Source: Acidobacteriota bacterium | GTDB lineage: Bacteria; Acidobacteriota; Vicinamibacteria; Vicinamibacterales; 2-12-FULL-66-21 | Assembly (NCBI GenBank): GCA_003222675.1 | Contig: QHWT01000084.1 | Coordinates: forward strand, 26,095-90,094 | DNA: 64,000 nucleotides | Reading direction: 5' to 3' | Shown: positions 17,301 through 26,247 of the stretch, in pieces | Layout: the number at the start of each line of letters is the position of its first letter | How positions within the stretch are numbered: position 1 is the stretch's first letter | The notes under the pieces: model-generated | What the model was told of the DNA's origin: nothing | The model's input: only the letters and a program-made list of their open reading frames with translations | Databases searched by the model: none | Made by a program: the position numbers and the translations under genes

Positions 17301-17469
17301 TGGTGTCGGCAGGCTCGGATGAAGGCGCCGCCGGATGGCCGAACTCCGCGTCGGCGTCGCGCAACGCCTGCGTCGAGCGCGCGAGCGTTTCGAGCAGCGT
17401 CTTCAGTTGTGGAAGTCCTCGCGCCTCGGCATCTTCGGACGCGCGGGCCAGCCAGTTCGCGACATCCAT
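17284..17469 (-). CDS. Small helical protein upstream of amidase (61 aa)
   Basis: Starts MDVANWLARASEDAEARGLP, followed by a leucine-rich amphipathic helix (LKTLLETLARSTQALRDADA) and a polar tail. It overlaps the amidase start by 17 bp and begins 2 bp after the outer-membrane-type gene's stop on the same strand, so the three genes read as one operon. Small helical subunits such as GatC or AtzG accompany some amidases; this one shares the size and position but I do not recognise its sequence. Confidence 0.6.
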   Translation of the reverse strand: MDVANWLARASEDAEARGLPQLKTLLETLARSTQALRDADAEFGHPAAPSSEPADTNGDSR

Positions 17470-17470
17470 A

Positions 17471-18160
17471 TCAGAACGACACCGTGCCGCGCACGCTGAC
17501 GGGAATCGTGTAGAAGCGATGGGCCACAGGCGTGTCGAAGCGATTCACCGCGAATTTCACCGACAGATCCACGCCGAGCGGTCCGCTCGTGAGACCGCCA
17601 CCCCCCTCGACGAAGTACCGCGTGCCGTCCATTTGATCCGTCTGCGCGTGCCCTACGCCGCCGAAGAAGAATGCGTGGCTGCCCAGCCCCCATCCCGGCG
17701 CGCGATCGCTCATGTCGACGCCGATCGCAGCGTCGAGCGCGCGGCCGTTCGTCAGCGCGTGCACCGGCGCCGGCGCAGGACCGCTGAACGCGAGCCTGAT
17801 GTCCGGCAATTGTTCGATGCTGCCGCGCAGCGCGAGCGTCGCCCCAGCGCTCGATCCGAACGGATACACCGTCGCGCCGACGCCGTTGCCGGGATGGCGG
17901 AACTCCAGGACATTCACGAGCGTTCGACCGTCGGCCGTCCGGTATTGAAAGGTCTCGAGGTGTACTTCGCTCACCGGCATGCCGAGCAGTTCTTCGAGCG
18001 GATGCTTTGCGAACGCCAGCGGATGTGTGTACTGCCAGTCATAGCTGAGGGTGATGAAATGCCGCCGCGCCTTCGCCGAGGAGTACTGCGCCGGTTGTGC
18101 CGATCCCGGCAGCGTCATCGCCGCGACGAGCCATGCGGCCGACAGTGTTTGAAACAGCAT
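17471..18160 (-). CDS. Exported beta-rich protein, probable outer membrane
   Basis: 229 aa. Begins MLFQTLSAAWLVAAMTLPGS, a signal peptide with likely cleavage after SAQ. The mature part alternates polar and hydrophobic residues (FITLSYDWQYTHPLAF, GATVYPFGSSAGATLALRGS) and ends in a Phe (PVSVRGTVSF), the usual C-terminal signature for BAM-dependent beta barrels. No family name can be assigned. The start ATG at 18160 is the first in frame with a signal sequence; the much longer upstream frame is a shadow of the dehydrogenase gene. Divergent from that gene with a 24-bp gap. Confidence 0.7.
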   Translation of the reverse strand: MLFQTLSAAWLVAAMTLPGSAQPAQYSSAKARRHFITLSYDWQYTHPLAFAKHPLEELLGMPVSEVHLETFQYRTADGRTLVNVLEFRHPGNGVGATVYPFGSSAGATLALRGSIEQLPDIRLAFSGPAPAPVHALTNGRALDAAIGVDMSDRAPGWGLGSHAFFFGGVGHAQTDQMDGTRYFVEGGGGLTSGPLGVDLSVKFAVNRFDTPVAHRFYTIPVSVRGTVSF

Positions 18161-18184
18161 CCGTTCAAGGATAACGTAAACGGT

Positions 18185-19288
18185 GTGAGCGACCGGATTC
18201 TGGCGGCTGTCATGACGGCGCCGCACCAGCCGATTGACATTCGCGAGTATCCGCGGCCCGATCTTCCGCCCGGCTCCGCGCTGCTGCGCACCTCGTCGTC
18301 TGAGGTGTGCGGAACGGACGTGCATCTCTGGCACGGGCGCCTGGCGGGTGTGCCGTATCCGATCATCCCAGGTCATGTTTCCGCCGGTGTGATCGATGCC
18401 GTCCGAGGGCCACTGACCGGCATCGACGGCGCGCCGATCCGCGAAGGGGACGCGGTGGTCTTCTTCGACGTGCATCGCACGTGCGGCCGGTGCCGCGCGT
18501 GCACGGTGCATCGCACGCCGACGCGGTGCAGTGCGCGCCGCGTCTACGGGATCACCGATCCTGCCGCCGAAGGGCTGTTCGGAGGATGGGCGCAGGCGAT
18601 CTTTCTGGAACCAGGCGTGGGGCTCGCGCGTTTGCCCGACACGGTCAGCGTCGACGACTACATCGGCGCCGGCTGCGGTCTGCTGACGGCGGTGCACATC
18701 GCCGAGCGCGCGGGGATACGGCTCGGCGACACCATCGTCGTGCAAGGCGCCGGCGCCGTCGGCCTGAGCGCGGTTGCGCTCGCCCGCCTGGCGGGCGCGT
18801 CGCTCGTCATTGCGATTGGCGCTCCCGACGCGCGGCTCCGGCTCGCTGAGCGAATGGGAGCGGACATCGCGCTCGATCTCGCAGCCACGTCCGAGGCTGA
18901 ACGGCTGGATCAGGTGCGTGCCGTCACGCATGGCGAAGGGGCCGACATCGTCATTGAGGCCGCGGGCTCCGCGGCGGCCATTGGAGAGGGATTGAATCTC
19001 GCGCGCGATGGCGGCCGCTACGTAATCGCCGGACACTACACCGACGTCGGCACCAGCGCGATCAACGCCCATTGGCAGATCAACCGCAAGCACCTGGACA
19101 TCCGTGGCTGCTGGGGCAGCGAGGCGCGGCACTTCCTGCGGGCGCTCTCAATTCTGGAGCGGCATGCCGCATCGATCCCGTGGCGCGAGATCGGCGCGCG
19201 GCGCTACGGCCTACGGCAACTCGATGCCGCGCTGGCGGATGCGGAAGCGATGCGCATTCCCAAGGCGCTCGTGGATCCATGGGTGTGA
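18185..19288 (+). CDS. Zinc-dependent alcohol dehydrogenase-like MDR
   Basis: 367-aa medium-chain dehydrogenase. The catalytic zinc site begins at SSEVCGTDVHLWHGR, the His at IPGHVSAG, and structural-type cysteines are in RTCGRCRACTVHRTPTRC. The NAD-binding fold shows VQGAGAVGLSAVALARLAG near 180. The C-terminal part HWQINRKHLDIRGCWGSE resembles threonine/sorbitol-dehydrogenase-like members; the substrate is unknown. The GTG at 18185 fits the family length. Its 3' end overlaps the pyruvate kinase start by 10 bp, so the two are coupled. Confidence 0.85.
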   Translation: MSDRILAAVMTAPHQPIDIREYPRPDLPPGSALLRTSSSEVCGTDVHLWHGRLAGVPYPIIPGHVSAGVIDAVRGPLTGIDGAPIREGDAVVFFDVHRTCGRCRACTVHRTPTRCSARRVYGITDPAAEGLFGGWAQAIFLEPGVGLARLPDTVSVDDYIGAGCGLLTAVHIAERAGIRLGDTIVVQGAGAVGLSAVALARLAGASLVIAIGAPDARLRLAERMGADIALDLAATSEAERLDQVRAVTHGEGADIVIEAAGSAAAIGEGLNLARDGGRYVIAGHYTDVGTSAINAHWQINRKHLDIRGCWGSEARHFLRALSILERHAASIPWREIGARRYGLRQLDAALADAEAMRIPKALVDPWV

Positions 19289-20691
19289 GACGGCACACCA
19301 AAATCATCGCCACGCTCGGGCCCGCGAGCTCGGAACCTGCGACGCTTGATGCGTTGATCGCGGCGGGCGTCGACGTGTTCCGATTGAACTTTTCTCACGG
19401 CACGCACGACGCGCATGCCAGCGTGTTTCGCCACGTTCGCGACGCCGCGGCGCGCGCCCGACGGCACGTTGCGGTCCTGCAGGATCTCAGCGGCCCGAAG
19501 ATCCGCACGGGCAGGTTGAAGCACGGTCAGGCGCTGACGCTCCGTCCAGGTGACGAGCTGCGCCTCTTCAGCGGTGACGAAGAGGGGAGCGCCGGCCATG
19601 TCTGCGTTCCGTACGCGCCACTCATCACGTCGGCGCGTCCTGGCGATCGGCTGCTGCTCGACGATGGACGGATCGAGCTGCGCGTCAGCGATGGCAACGC
19701 GCACGAGCTGGTGACCGAGGTCGTCAGTGGCGGCACGCTCGGCGAGCATAAAGGCATCAACGCGCCCGGCGTGAAACTGCCGTCGAATGCCATCACCGAG
19801 AAGGACGAGGCGGACCTCCAGTTCGGGCTCGACCTTGGCGTCGATCTCGTGGCGCTCAGCTTCGTGCAGACCGCCGATGACGTCCTTCGCGCGCGCGAGA
19901 TCGCGCGGAGCGCCGGCCGGGAGGTCCCGTTGATCGCGAAGATCGAGCGTCCCCAGGCGGTGGACAACCTCGATGCGATCACCCGCGTCTCGGACGGCGT
20001 GATGGTCGCCCGCGGCGATCTCGGTCTCGAATGCCCGCTCGAAGAGGTCCCGCGCGTGCAGAAGTTGATCATCCGTCACGCGCGCACGCTCGGCCGTCCC
20101 GTCATCGTGGCGACGCAGGTGCTCGAATCGATGCGGACCGAGCCGCGTCCGACGCGTGCCGAGGTTAGTGATGCCGCTACGGCGGTCGATCAGGGTGCGG
20201 ATGCGATCATGCTCGCGGGAGAGACGGCGGTCGGCGCGTACCCGGTCCGGGCGGTCCAAACGCTGGCCTCCGTCATCTGCGATGCGGAGACGTTGCCGGC
20301 GGGCGACATGGTCCTTCCCGAAGTCGAGCTGACGCTGTCGCGGCATGGCCGCGCGATGGGCGAGGCGGCGGTGACGCTGGCCACCACGGGTCAGGCCGCC
20401 GCGATCGTGGCGGTGACGCGGCAAGGAAAGACCGCGCAGCTGCTCTCGGCGCTGCGCCCGCGCGCCGCAATTATCGCGGTCACGCCGTCCGTCGCGGTGG
20501 CGCGGCGGCTCGCCCTCCACTGGGGCGTCACGCCCATCGTGTCGCCGCTGCGTCAGGTGGGGCACCTGCAGGTGCCGCTCCGCGAGATCGCAGGCATCCC
20601 TGCTGGGTCCGTCGTTGTCTTCGTTAACGTCAGCCAGGAACTGAGTCGCGTCGACGCGAACTTCGTCAACGTGCAGCAGCTTGGTGGATGA
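19279..20691 (+). CDS. pyk: Pyruvate kinase
   Basis: 470 aa, normal length. Converts phosphoenolpyruvate and ADP to pyruvate and ATP, the last step of glycolysis. Motifs: TKIIATLGPAS at the start, RLNFSHG near 36, DLSGPKIRTG near 68, the active-site IAKIERPQAV Lys near 217, VARGDLGLECP near 241 and MLAGETAVGAYP near 313. The start ATG at 19279 lies inside the end of the dehydrogenase gene (10-bp overlap). Ends 1 bp before the convergent SRPBCC gene. Confidence 0.95.
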   Translation: MGVRRHTKIIATLGPASSEPATLDALIAAGVDVFRLNFSHGTHDAHASVFRHVRDAAARARRHVAVLQDLSGPKIRTGRLKHGQALTLRPGDELRLFSGDEEGSAGHVCVPYAPLITSARPGDRLLLDDGRIELRVSDGNAHELVTEVVSGGTLGEHKGINAPGVKLPSNAITEKDEADLQFGLDLGVDLVALSFVQTADDVLRAREIARSAGREVPLIAKIERPQAVDNLDAITRVSDGVMVARGDLGLECPLEEVPRVQKLIIRHARTLGRPVIVATQVLESMRTEPRPTRAEVSDAATAVDQGADAIMLAGETAVGAYPVRAVQTLASVICDAETLPAGDMVLPEVELTLSRHGRAMGEAAVTLATTGQAAAIVAVTRQGKTAQLLSALRPRAAIIAVTPSVAVARRLALHWGVTPIVSPLRQVGHLQVPLREIAGIPAGSVVVFVNVSQELSRVDANFVNVQQLGG

Positions 20692-21156
20692 TTATTTCTC
20701 CAGATACTCCTTCAGCGCCGCGAGCGACGACCGCCAGCCGCCCGCAATCACCGTGTAGTAGCGCCGCCAGCGCTGTCCCTCTTCGAAGCCCGTCTGCCGC
20801 ACGCGCAGGCGGCATGCGGGACCATCCATCCGGCAGCTCACCGCGAGCGCCATCGGGCCAATCGGATCACCGTCCGGCGGAATCCACCACGCGTTGCCGA
20901 TGAACAACTCACGTCCCGGGACGTACTCCATAACCGTGCCGTGAAAGATTCCGCCCAGTCGCCCGAGCACCTCGTCGGCATCGATCGTCGGCGCCCACTC
21001 CACCGCGAACACCCCCATCACGCGTGCGGTCGTCACCGACCGCATAACCCTCCACCATGTGGCCAGCGCTTCAGGATCGACGAACGCAGTGAGCACGCGC
21101 GTCGGCGCGGCGTTGATGAGCATCGACTGATCGAACTCGGGCGTTTGGATCTCCAT
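20692..21156 (-). CDS. SRPBCC/AHSA1-type ligand-binding protein
   Basis: About 154 aa, START-like fold of the Aha1/AHSA1 type: opens IDQSMLINAAPTRVL-style (QSMLINAAPTRVLTAFVDPE), has ALATWWR, FHGTVMEYVPGRELFIG, and a C-terminal helix GGWRSSLAALKEYLEK. These domains bind hydrophobic ligands in a deep pocket; no ligand is inferable. I prefer the start at 21156 (MEIQTPEFD). The alternative ATG at 21177 would overlap the divergent start at 21176. A second, diverged family member lies at 54759-55244. Confidence 0.8.
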   Translation of the reverse strand: MEIQTPEFDQSMLINAAPTRVLTAFVDPEALATWWRVMRSVTTARVMGVFAVEWAPTIDADEVLGRLGGIFHGTVMEYVPGRELFIGNAWWIPPDGDPIGPMALAVSCRMDGPACRLRVRQTGFEEGQRWRRYYTVIAGGWRSSLAALKEYLEK

Positions 21157-21175
21157 CACATGTACACTGTAGGTC

Positions 21176-22291
21176 ATGACGAGCGAGCGGCCGCAGGCCG
21201 ACGAGAGCTGGGACGAGCATTACGCCGACGAGAAAGACGCCGCGTTTCTGTATCGTGCGCTCGCACGCGTCGAGGAGGACCAGGAACGACGCGATCTGTT
21301 CGATCGGCTGGCTGTGGTCGAAGACCAGCATGTGGCGCGGTGGGAGACGCTCTTCGCGCAGGCCCAGCGGCCGCTGCCCTCCTACGCGACGTCGCGGCGC
21401 ACGCGCCTGCTTGCGTGGGTGGCAAAGCAGTTTGGTCCGTCGAGCGTCCTCCCGTTAATCCTCGCAGAAGAGGGGCGCGAGGTGCAGGCGTACCTGGGAC
21501 TCGCGCGGCAGTCGACCAATCGTCAGACGCACGAAGCGGCGGTCGACATCGCATCCGAATCGGCGGTTCACGCGCGCGAACTCTCGGAAGTGATGGGACG
21601 CGAGGGGGAACCATGGCACGTGGGCGGCGCTGGCGGCCTCCTTCGCAGCATCGTCTACGGATTCAACGATGGGCTGACCGCGAATTTCGGACTGGTCGCA
21701 GGCGTGCTCGGCGCAGACGTGGCGCCACACGTGGTGATCATCAGCGGCGCCGCGGGCGCGATAGCCGACGCGCTGTCGATGGGATCGAGCGGGTACCTCG
21801 CGGCGAAGAGCGAGGCGGAAGTGCAGGCCCACCAGATTGAGATGGAGCGTCACGAGATGCGGCTGATGCCGGATCTCGAGGAAGACGAGCTCGCGCTCAT
21901 CTATGAAGCGAAGGGACTGACCAAGGAACGCGCGCGCGAAACCGCGAAAGCGATGATGAAGGATCCGGTGCGTGCGCTCGAGACACAGGTGCGCGAGGAG
22001 CTGAACATCCATCCCGCGGAGCTCGCGCCGCTCAAGGACGGGCTGGTGACCGGCACCGCGACGGCGGTGGGCGCGTTCATACCGATCGCGCCGTTCCTCG
22101 TGATGGCGCACGACACGGCCATGTGGACGTCGCTGGCGATCAGCATGCTCGCACACTTCGCGATCGGCGCCGCCCGCAGCCTGTTCACCGGCCGCAGCGT
22201 CTGGGCGAGCGGCCGCGATATGTTCCTGGTCGGTTTCGGCGTCGCGGCGGTGGGCTACGCGATCGGCGAGTTGATCACGCGGCTTCTGTAG
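21176..22291 (+). CDS. Ferritin-like domain fused to VIT1/CCC1 iron-manganese transporter
   Basis: 371 aa. Residues 10-140 are a rubrerythrin/ferritin-like four-helix bundle with metal ligands in HYADEKDAAFLYRALARVEE and EDQHVARWE, plus EEGREVQAYLG and SESAVHARELSEVM. From about 150 the CCC1/VIT1 membrane domain follows (IVYGFNDGLTANFGLVAGVLG, the SMGSSGYLAAKSEAE cytosolic loop, about five helices). The combination detoxifies or stores Fe(II)/Mn(II) by coupling oxidation or sensing to transport; known from membrane-bound ferritin (MbfA-like) proteins. No Shine-Dalgarno is obvious. Confidence 0.88.
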   Translation: MTSERPQADESWDEHYADEKDAAFLYRALARVEEDQERRDLFDRLAVVEDQHVARWETLFAQAQRPLPSYATSRRTRLLAWVAKQFGPSSVLPLILAEEGREVQAYLGLARQSTNRQTHEAAVDIASESAVHARELSEVMGREGEPWHVGGAGGLLRSIVYGFNDGLTANFGLVAGVLGADVAPHVVIISGAAGAIADALSMGSSGYLAAKSEAEVQAHQIEMERHEMRLMPDLEEDELALIYEAKGLTKERARETAKAMMKDPVRALETQVREELNIHPAELAPLKDGLVTGTATAVGAFIPIAPFLVMAHDTAMWTSLAISMLAHFAIGAARSLFTGRSVWASGRDMFLVGFGVAAVGYAIGELITRLL

Positions 22292-22319
22292 GTGATGACG
22301 TGCGGATTCGTAGATCCGA

Positions 22320-22391
22320 GTCATCCCTGTGATCTGCGTTGTTCTGTGTGACTCTGTATCGTGCGGTGTTGCTCCGTGTTGTTCTGTGGCT
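22320..22391. repeat. TTGTTCTGTG-type intergenic repeat
   Basis: Units GTTGTTCTGTGTGACTCTGT and CGTGTTGTTCTGTGGCTC match the word family at 14080-14200. It lies between convergent gene ends, directly abutting the cytochrome c stop. Confidence 0.6.
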
Positions 22392-22835
22392 CTACTTGCG
22401 GCGGAGAGTCTGCACGTAGGTGACCACCTGCCAGATCTGTTGCGCCGAGAGTTCGCCTTTTTGGGCCGGCATCTTCGGCTTCTTGCGCCCGTTCATCACC
22501 TTGTAGAACACGACCCCGTCCGGATTGCGCGCGGCTCGCCGCGCGACAGTCAAGTCCATGTCCTGCTGCGCGTCCGGATCCGCATCCTTGCCGTCGCCGA
22601 GTCCGCCGGGACCGTGGCAGCGCTCGCACTTCTTGTGGAAGACGTCCTTGCCGGCCGCGAGCGTCGCTGCATCAGCGGTCAACGGGTTCTTCTCGTCGGC
22701 CGCGTTCGGCGGCAGGGTCCATCCACCTTTACCACCACCATTCGTTTCTTGCTGAGCCTGTCCGACGCTGACGAATGTGATCGCGACGACGTAGACGAGG
22801 GCTGCAAATCCGAGGACATTGACCGTTCGGAGCAT
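22392..22835 (-). CDS. Exported class I cytochrome c
   Basis: 147 aa. A signal anchor (VNVLGFAALVYVVAITFVSV) is followed by a Gly-rich linker and one haem c site, CERCHGPGG near 88, with the axial Met likely in PKMPAQKGELSAQQ near 127. The pattern KC..CHGPGGLGDG and the C-terminal helix QIWQVVTYVQTLRRK are typical of small cytochromes c that shuttle electrons in the periplasm. The ATG at 22835 starts a normal signal sequence. Divergent from the LOG gene with a 24-bp gap, so their promoters must lie within each other's neighbourhood. Confidence 0.88.
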   Translation of the reverse strand: MLRTVNVLGFAALVYVVAITFVSVGQAQQETNGGGKGGWTLPPNAADEKNPLTADAATLAAGKDVFHKKCERCHGPGGLGDGKDADPDAQQDMDLTVARRAARNPDGVVFYKVMNGRKKPKMPAQKGELSAQQIWQVVTYVQTLRRK

Positions 22836-22859
22836 ACAGAATGATACATTTTTTCCAGC

Positions 22860-23714
22860 ATGCATAACCAGCCGCTGGCGTATCACGACCTGGAGTTTCT
22901 CGAGAGCGATGAAGCGCGTCCGATCCGGATCCTTGCAGAGTACCTGGAGCCGTTGCGGCGATTCCGCGATCAGAATATTCAGGACACGGTGGTCTTCTTC
23001 GGTTCGGCGCGGGTGCACAGCCGTGTGAAGGCCGAACGCGCGCTCCAGAAGTTGCGCAGCGGCAAGCGAGGGCCCGACTACGCCGTCGCGTTGAAGCGCA
23101 GCCGCAAGGCCGTGCAATGGTCGCGGTATTACGAGGACGCACGCGAGCTCGCGAAGCAGCTCACGACGTGGAGCCTGTCGCTGCAGTCACCTCGGCATCG
23201 TTTCGTTGTGTGCTCGGGCGGCGGGCCAGGCATCATGGAGGCAGCCAACCGCGGCGCACACGAGGCCGGCGGCAAGACCATCGGATTGAATATCCGGCTC
23301 CCGTTCGAGCAGGGCGCCAATCGGTACATCACGCCAGGGCTGCATCTCGAGTTCCACTACTTCTTCATGCGGAAGTTCTGGTTTGCATACCTGGCGAAAG
23401 CGCTCGTGATCTTTCCCGGCGGTTTCGGCACGCTCGACGAGATGTTCGAGATCCTGACGCTCGCGCAAACGCAGAAGCTGTCGAAGCAGATGTGCGTCAT
23501 CCTCTATGGCCGCGAGTACTGGGAGCAGATCCTCGACCTGAAGCCGATGGACGAGTGGGGTGCAATCAATGCCGCGGATCTCGAGTTGATGAGATGGGTC
23601 GACTCTCCCGAGCAGGCGCTGGAGCAGCTTCGGGGGCACTTGATGGAATACCACCTCGTGCCGGAGACTGCGCAGGAGAATCGCGCGCCCGGCATTGCAA
23701 AGACACGCGGGTAG
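22860..23714 (+). CDS. LOG family nucleotide 5'-monophosphate nucleosidase-like protein
   Basis: 284 aa, LOG/TIGR00730 group. Hallmarks: VFFGSARV near 45, VCSGGGPGIMEAANRGA near 119 and the phosphate-binding PGGFGTLDEMFE near 187. Characterised members cleave ribose 5'-phosphate from nucleotides (cytokinin activation or IMP/AMP turnover). The N-terminal 40 residues and the long insertion RALQKLRSGKRG place it in the longer bacterial subgroup. Ten bp separate it from the DinB-like gene, likely the same transcript. Confidence 0.85.
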   Translation: MHNQPLAYHDLEFLESDEARPIRILAEYLEPLRRFRDQNIQDTVVFFGSARVHSRVKAERALQKLRSGKRGPDYAVALKRSRKAVQWSRYYEDARELAKQLTTWSLSLQSPRHRFVVCSGGGPGIMEAANRGAHEAGGKTIGLNIRLPFEQGANRYITPGLHLEFHYFFMRKFWFAYLAKALVIFPGGFGTLDEMFEILTLAQTQKLSKQMCVILYGREYWEQILDLKPMDEWGAINAADLELMRWVDSPEQALEQLRGHLMEYHLVPETAQENRAPGIAKTRG

Positions 23715-23723
23715 GAGACTCTG

Positions 23724-24200
23724 ATGGAACATGAAGAACGCGAACAACTGATCGCGCAGTACAAGGATGGCTACCGCGTGGTCGCTGAGGCGCTCGTGAA
23801 GATTTCGAAGGAGGAGCTCGACGCACGCCCGGCGGCGGGCAAATGGACCGCGCGCGAGATCATCCATCACCTCGCGGACAGCGAGATGACGGCCGCGGTA
23901 CGGTTCCGGCTGCTGCTCGTTGAAGATCGCCCCGCAATCAAGGGTTACGACCAGGACCAGTTCGCCCGGCGATTGCATTACGAACGGCCGCACGAGGCGT
24001 CGCTGGAGCTGTTTCGCGCCGCGCGTGCCGACACCGCGGAGCTGATGGCGTGTCTGACGGAGGCTGACTGGCTGCGCGAAGGCACGCACAGCGAAGTCGG
24101 GCGTTTCGGTCTCGACACCTGGCTTCGAATCTATGGTCCTCACGCGCATCGCCACGCGGATCAGATCCGCATCGCGCGCGCGTCGTTGAATAAGGTATAG
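23724..24200 (+). CDS. DinB-family protein
   Basis: 158-aa four-helix DinB/YfiT-like protein. The metal-binding triad is visible: His in EIIHHLADSEM near 49-50 and the paired His of PHAHRHADQI near 141-146. DinB-like proteins include thiol-dependent transferases and many uncharacterised members. A GAGACT stretch precedes the ATG without a strong ribosome site. Follows the LOG gene by 9 bp; the next 170 bp are repeats. Confidence 0.82.
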   Translation: MEHEEREQLIAQYKDGYRVVAEALVKISKEELDARPAAGKWTAREIIHHLADSEMTAAVRFRLLLVEDRPAIKGYDQDQFARRLHYERPHEASLELFRAARADTAELMACLTEADWLREGTHSEVGRFGLDTWLRIYGPHAHRHADQIRIARASLNKV

Positions 24201-24373
24201 GTCGCGGTATAGGTCGCGCCCCTTCGGGTCGGATGTGTGGGCCGGGTCTTAGCAGGCTGCTGATGAAGAAGACAGCCCTGCGAGATTTGGTGATTTCGGG
24301 ATTGGGTAATCCGGTGATTGTGCTTCGCACGCGCTCCCGCGCGTGCGTCTCTAAGCTAAAGACCCGGCTCGTA
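24201..24373. repeat. Composite of short interspersed repeats
   Basis: Holds a direct repeat of ATAGGTCGCG, a GGGCCGGGTCTTA fragment of the REP-like palindrome, a GCAGGCTGCTGATGAAGAA piece resembling the hairpin element at 45974, GATTTGGTGATTTCGGGATTGGGT units, and AAGACCCGGCT. No gene is seen. It separates convergent transcription units. Confidence 0.6.
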
Positions 24374-25546
24374 TCAATACAGCAGGAACTTCTTTCTCAA
24401 CTTCCGGAACGCCTCTTCATCCCGCGGCCACTCCCCGGTGACGGCGGTCCCGTCCTGCCCGGTATCGATCGCGCGCCGCAGACGGTCGGATCCATAGAGG
24501 ATGTCGATCGGCAGCTTCTCGTGCTCGTACTCGTACGGCGGATCGCGCCACATCACCTTGTTGGGCGCTTCACGGCGGAACTCGGCCAGCATTTCCACCG
24601 CTGCGCGCATCGGCGCGAACGTGTCACGGTTCGTCACGTGTACCTGGCAGCCGCCGCACAGCTGCTGTGCCTGCTTCTGGAAGGTCGGTTCGAAGAACGC
24701 CGGACGGAAGAATACGCCCGGCAGGCCGCGCGCGTTCATCGCATCCGCGAACCGCTCGCCGTCGATCCACGGAGCGCCGATCAGCTCGAACGGTTTGTTC
24801 GTACCGCGTCCCTCCGAGAGCACCGTCCCCTCGAAGAGCACGCCGCCCGGATACACGACCGTTGTTTCGAACGTGGGAATGTTTGGTGAAGGCAGAACGA
24901 AGGGCAACCCGGTCTGATCGAAATACATCGACCGCCGCCAGCCTTCCATCGGGACAACGTCGACTGCGGCGCCGATGCCGAAATGGTCGTTGAAGAGCCG
25001 CGCCGCTTCGCCGATCGTGAGGCCATGCCGCATCGGAATTGCGAACTGCCCAACGAACGAGGCATAGGCCGGATCGAGCGTGGCGCCTTCGATTCGCTCT
25101 CCGCCGATCGGGTTCGGGCGATCGCAGACGACAACGCGCAGTCCATGACGGCGCGCCGCGCGCAGGCAGTTCGCCATCGTATAGATATAGGTGTAGATGC
25201 GCGTGCCGACGTCCTGTAGATCGACGACGAGCACCTCCACGTCTGCCAGCATCTCCCGCGTCGGCTCCCGCGTCTCGCTGTAGAGTGAGTGTACTGGCAC
25301 GCGCCGCTTCGCGTCGCGCGCGTGCGGCGATTCGATCATGTTCTCCTGCAGATCGGAATGAAACCCGTGCTGCGGGCCGAAGAGCGCCGTCAGCGTCCAG
25401 TCGCCAGGCGCGGCGAGCCGATCGGCGGAATGACGAAATGCGCCATCGATGGACGCGGGGTTGCAGACCAGGCCGACGCGGCGTCCCGCGATCAAAGTGC
25501 GATCGGGACCGTCGATCAGCCGTTCGATACCGACACGCACGGGCAT
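24374..25546 (-). CDS. DUF1343 protein, NamZ-like exo-N-acetylmuramidase
   Basis: 390 aa. DUF1343 proteins include NamZ (GH171), which removes terminal MurNAc from peptidoglycan fragments. Motifs: LVCNPAS near 28, TALFGPQHGF near 53, VDLQDVGTRIYTYIYTM near 108, CDRPNPIGG near 142 and EGRGTNKPFELIGAPW near 246. No signal peptide is visible from this start, so it would act in the cytosol unless exported otherwise; its role could be cell wall recycling. Seven bp separate it from the upstream gene on the same strand. Confidence 0.87.
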   Translation of the reverse strand: MPVRVGIERLIDGPDRTLIAGRRVGLVCNPASIDGAFRHSADRLAAPGDWTLTALFGPQHGFHSDLQENMIESPHARDAKRRVPVHSLYSETREPTREMLADVEVLVVDLQDVGTRIYTYIYTMANCLRAARRHGLRVVVCDRPNPIGGERIEGATLDPAYASFVGQFAIPMRHGLTIGEAARLFNDHFGIGAAVDVVPMEGWRRSMYFDQTGLPFVLPSPNIPTFETTVVYPGGVLFEGTVLSEGRGTNKPFELIGAPWIDGERFADAMNARGLPGVFFRPAFFEPTFQKQAQQLCGGCQVHVTNRDTFAPMRAAVEMLAEFRREAPNKVMWRDPPYEYEHEKLPIDILYGSDRLRRAIDTGQDGTAVTGEWPRDEEAFRKLRKKFLLY

Positions 25547-25553
25547 CCGCGGA

Positions 25554-26123
25554 TTATAGCGTGCGGGATCGCGCGCTCCCGCGCGCGCGGCCGGCGAGGT
25601 GACGCGCGATCGCCGCGGCCGTCAGCGCGTCTCCGTAGTTGTTGCACCGGAACCGGTACGCGGTCTCGCGATCCGATCGAATCAGCAGCACATCGCGATC
25701 CGCCTGCCAGACGTCCGCTGCCGCATGCCACGCGAGCGTCGTCGGCCGCGCGCCGCCGGCGAACACGGCACGCGTGCCGGTCAGCAGCAACCGCCCCGTG
25801 GGCTGTGAAGCGTCTTCCGGCATCGACACCGGCGCACTGAAATGGCAGGCGTCGCCGCCGACGATGCGATGGCTGGTTTCGAGGTGGGGGAGGCGCCCGG
25901 CGGCGAGATCCGCCGTCACGGCCACCAATCGCTCGAGACCTTCGAGCATTTCCTCTTCGATTTCAATATCGTCAGCGAGCGGCGGCTGCACGTGGAGCGC
26001 GCTTCGTAACCGTTCGAATGTGGCCGTATTCGGCGATCTCACCGCGTCTAACCACTCTCGCCGCCAGGCGTTGAGTCCGTCGGCCCGTGCCGCGGAGCCT
26101 TTCAGCCAACCAAAGAGTCCCAT
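25554..26123 (-). CDS. Conserved-looking hypothetical protein (189 aa)
   Basis: Starts MGLFGWLKGSAARADGLNAW. The N-terminal half is acidic and helical (DDIEIEEEMLEGLERLVAV). The C-terminal half looks like a PH-like or small beta barrel: PTGRLLLTGTRAVFAGGARP, then LAWHAAADVWQADRDVLLI and TAYRFRCNNYGDAL, a layout seen in proteins with bacterial PH-type domains. The start ATG at 26123 is preferred over TTG at 26135. It sits upstream of the NamZ-like gene in the same direction. No function recognised. Confidence 0.6.
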   Translation of the reverse strand: MGLFGWLKGSAARADGLNAWRREWLDAVRSPNTATFERLRSALHVQPPLADDIEIEEEMLEGLERLVAVTADLAAGRLPHLETSHRIVGGDACHFSAPVSMPEDASQPTGRLLLTGTRAVFAGGARPTTLAWHAAADVWQADRDVLLIRSDRETAYRFRCNNYGDALTAAAIARHLAGRARGSARSRTL

Positions 26124-26247
26124 GCCGTGCGTCAATTATCCGCGAAACGCCCGTGGTCAGCCAACGCAGAGCTTGAACTAAGTCCCCCTCATCGTATTGA
26201 ATACGGCAACTCAGCTTCACAGCCGCAGACGGCCTTCCGGAGCCACC

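Noticed and set aside
17300..18184. Upstream extension of the second MDR gene
   Set aside because: Opposite strand of the outer-membrane-type gene; family start is at 18185.
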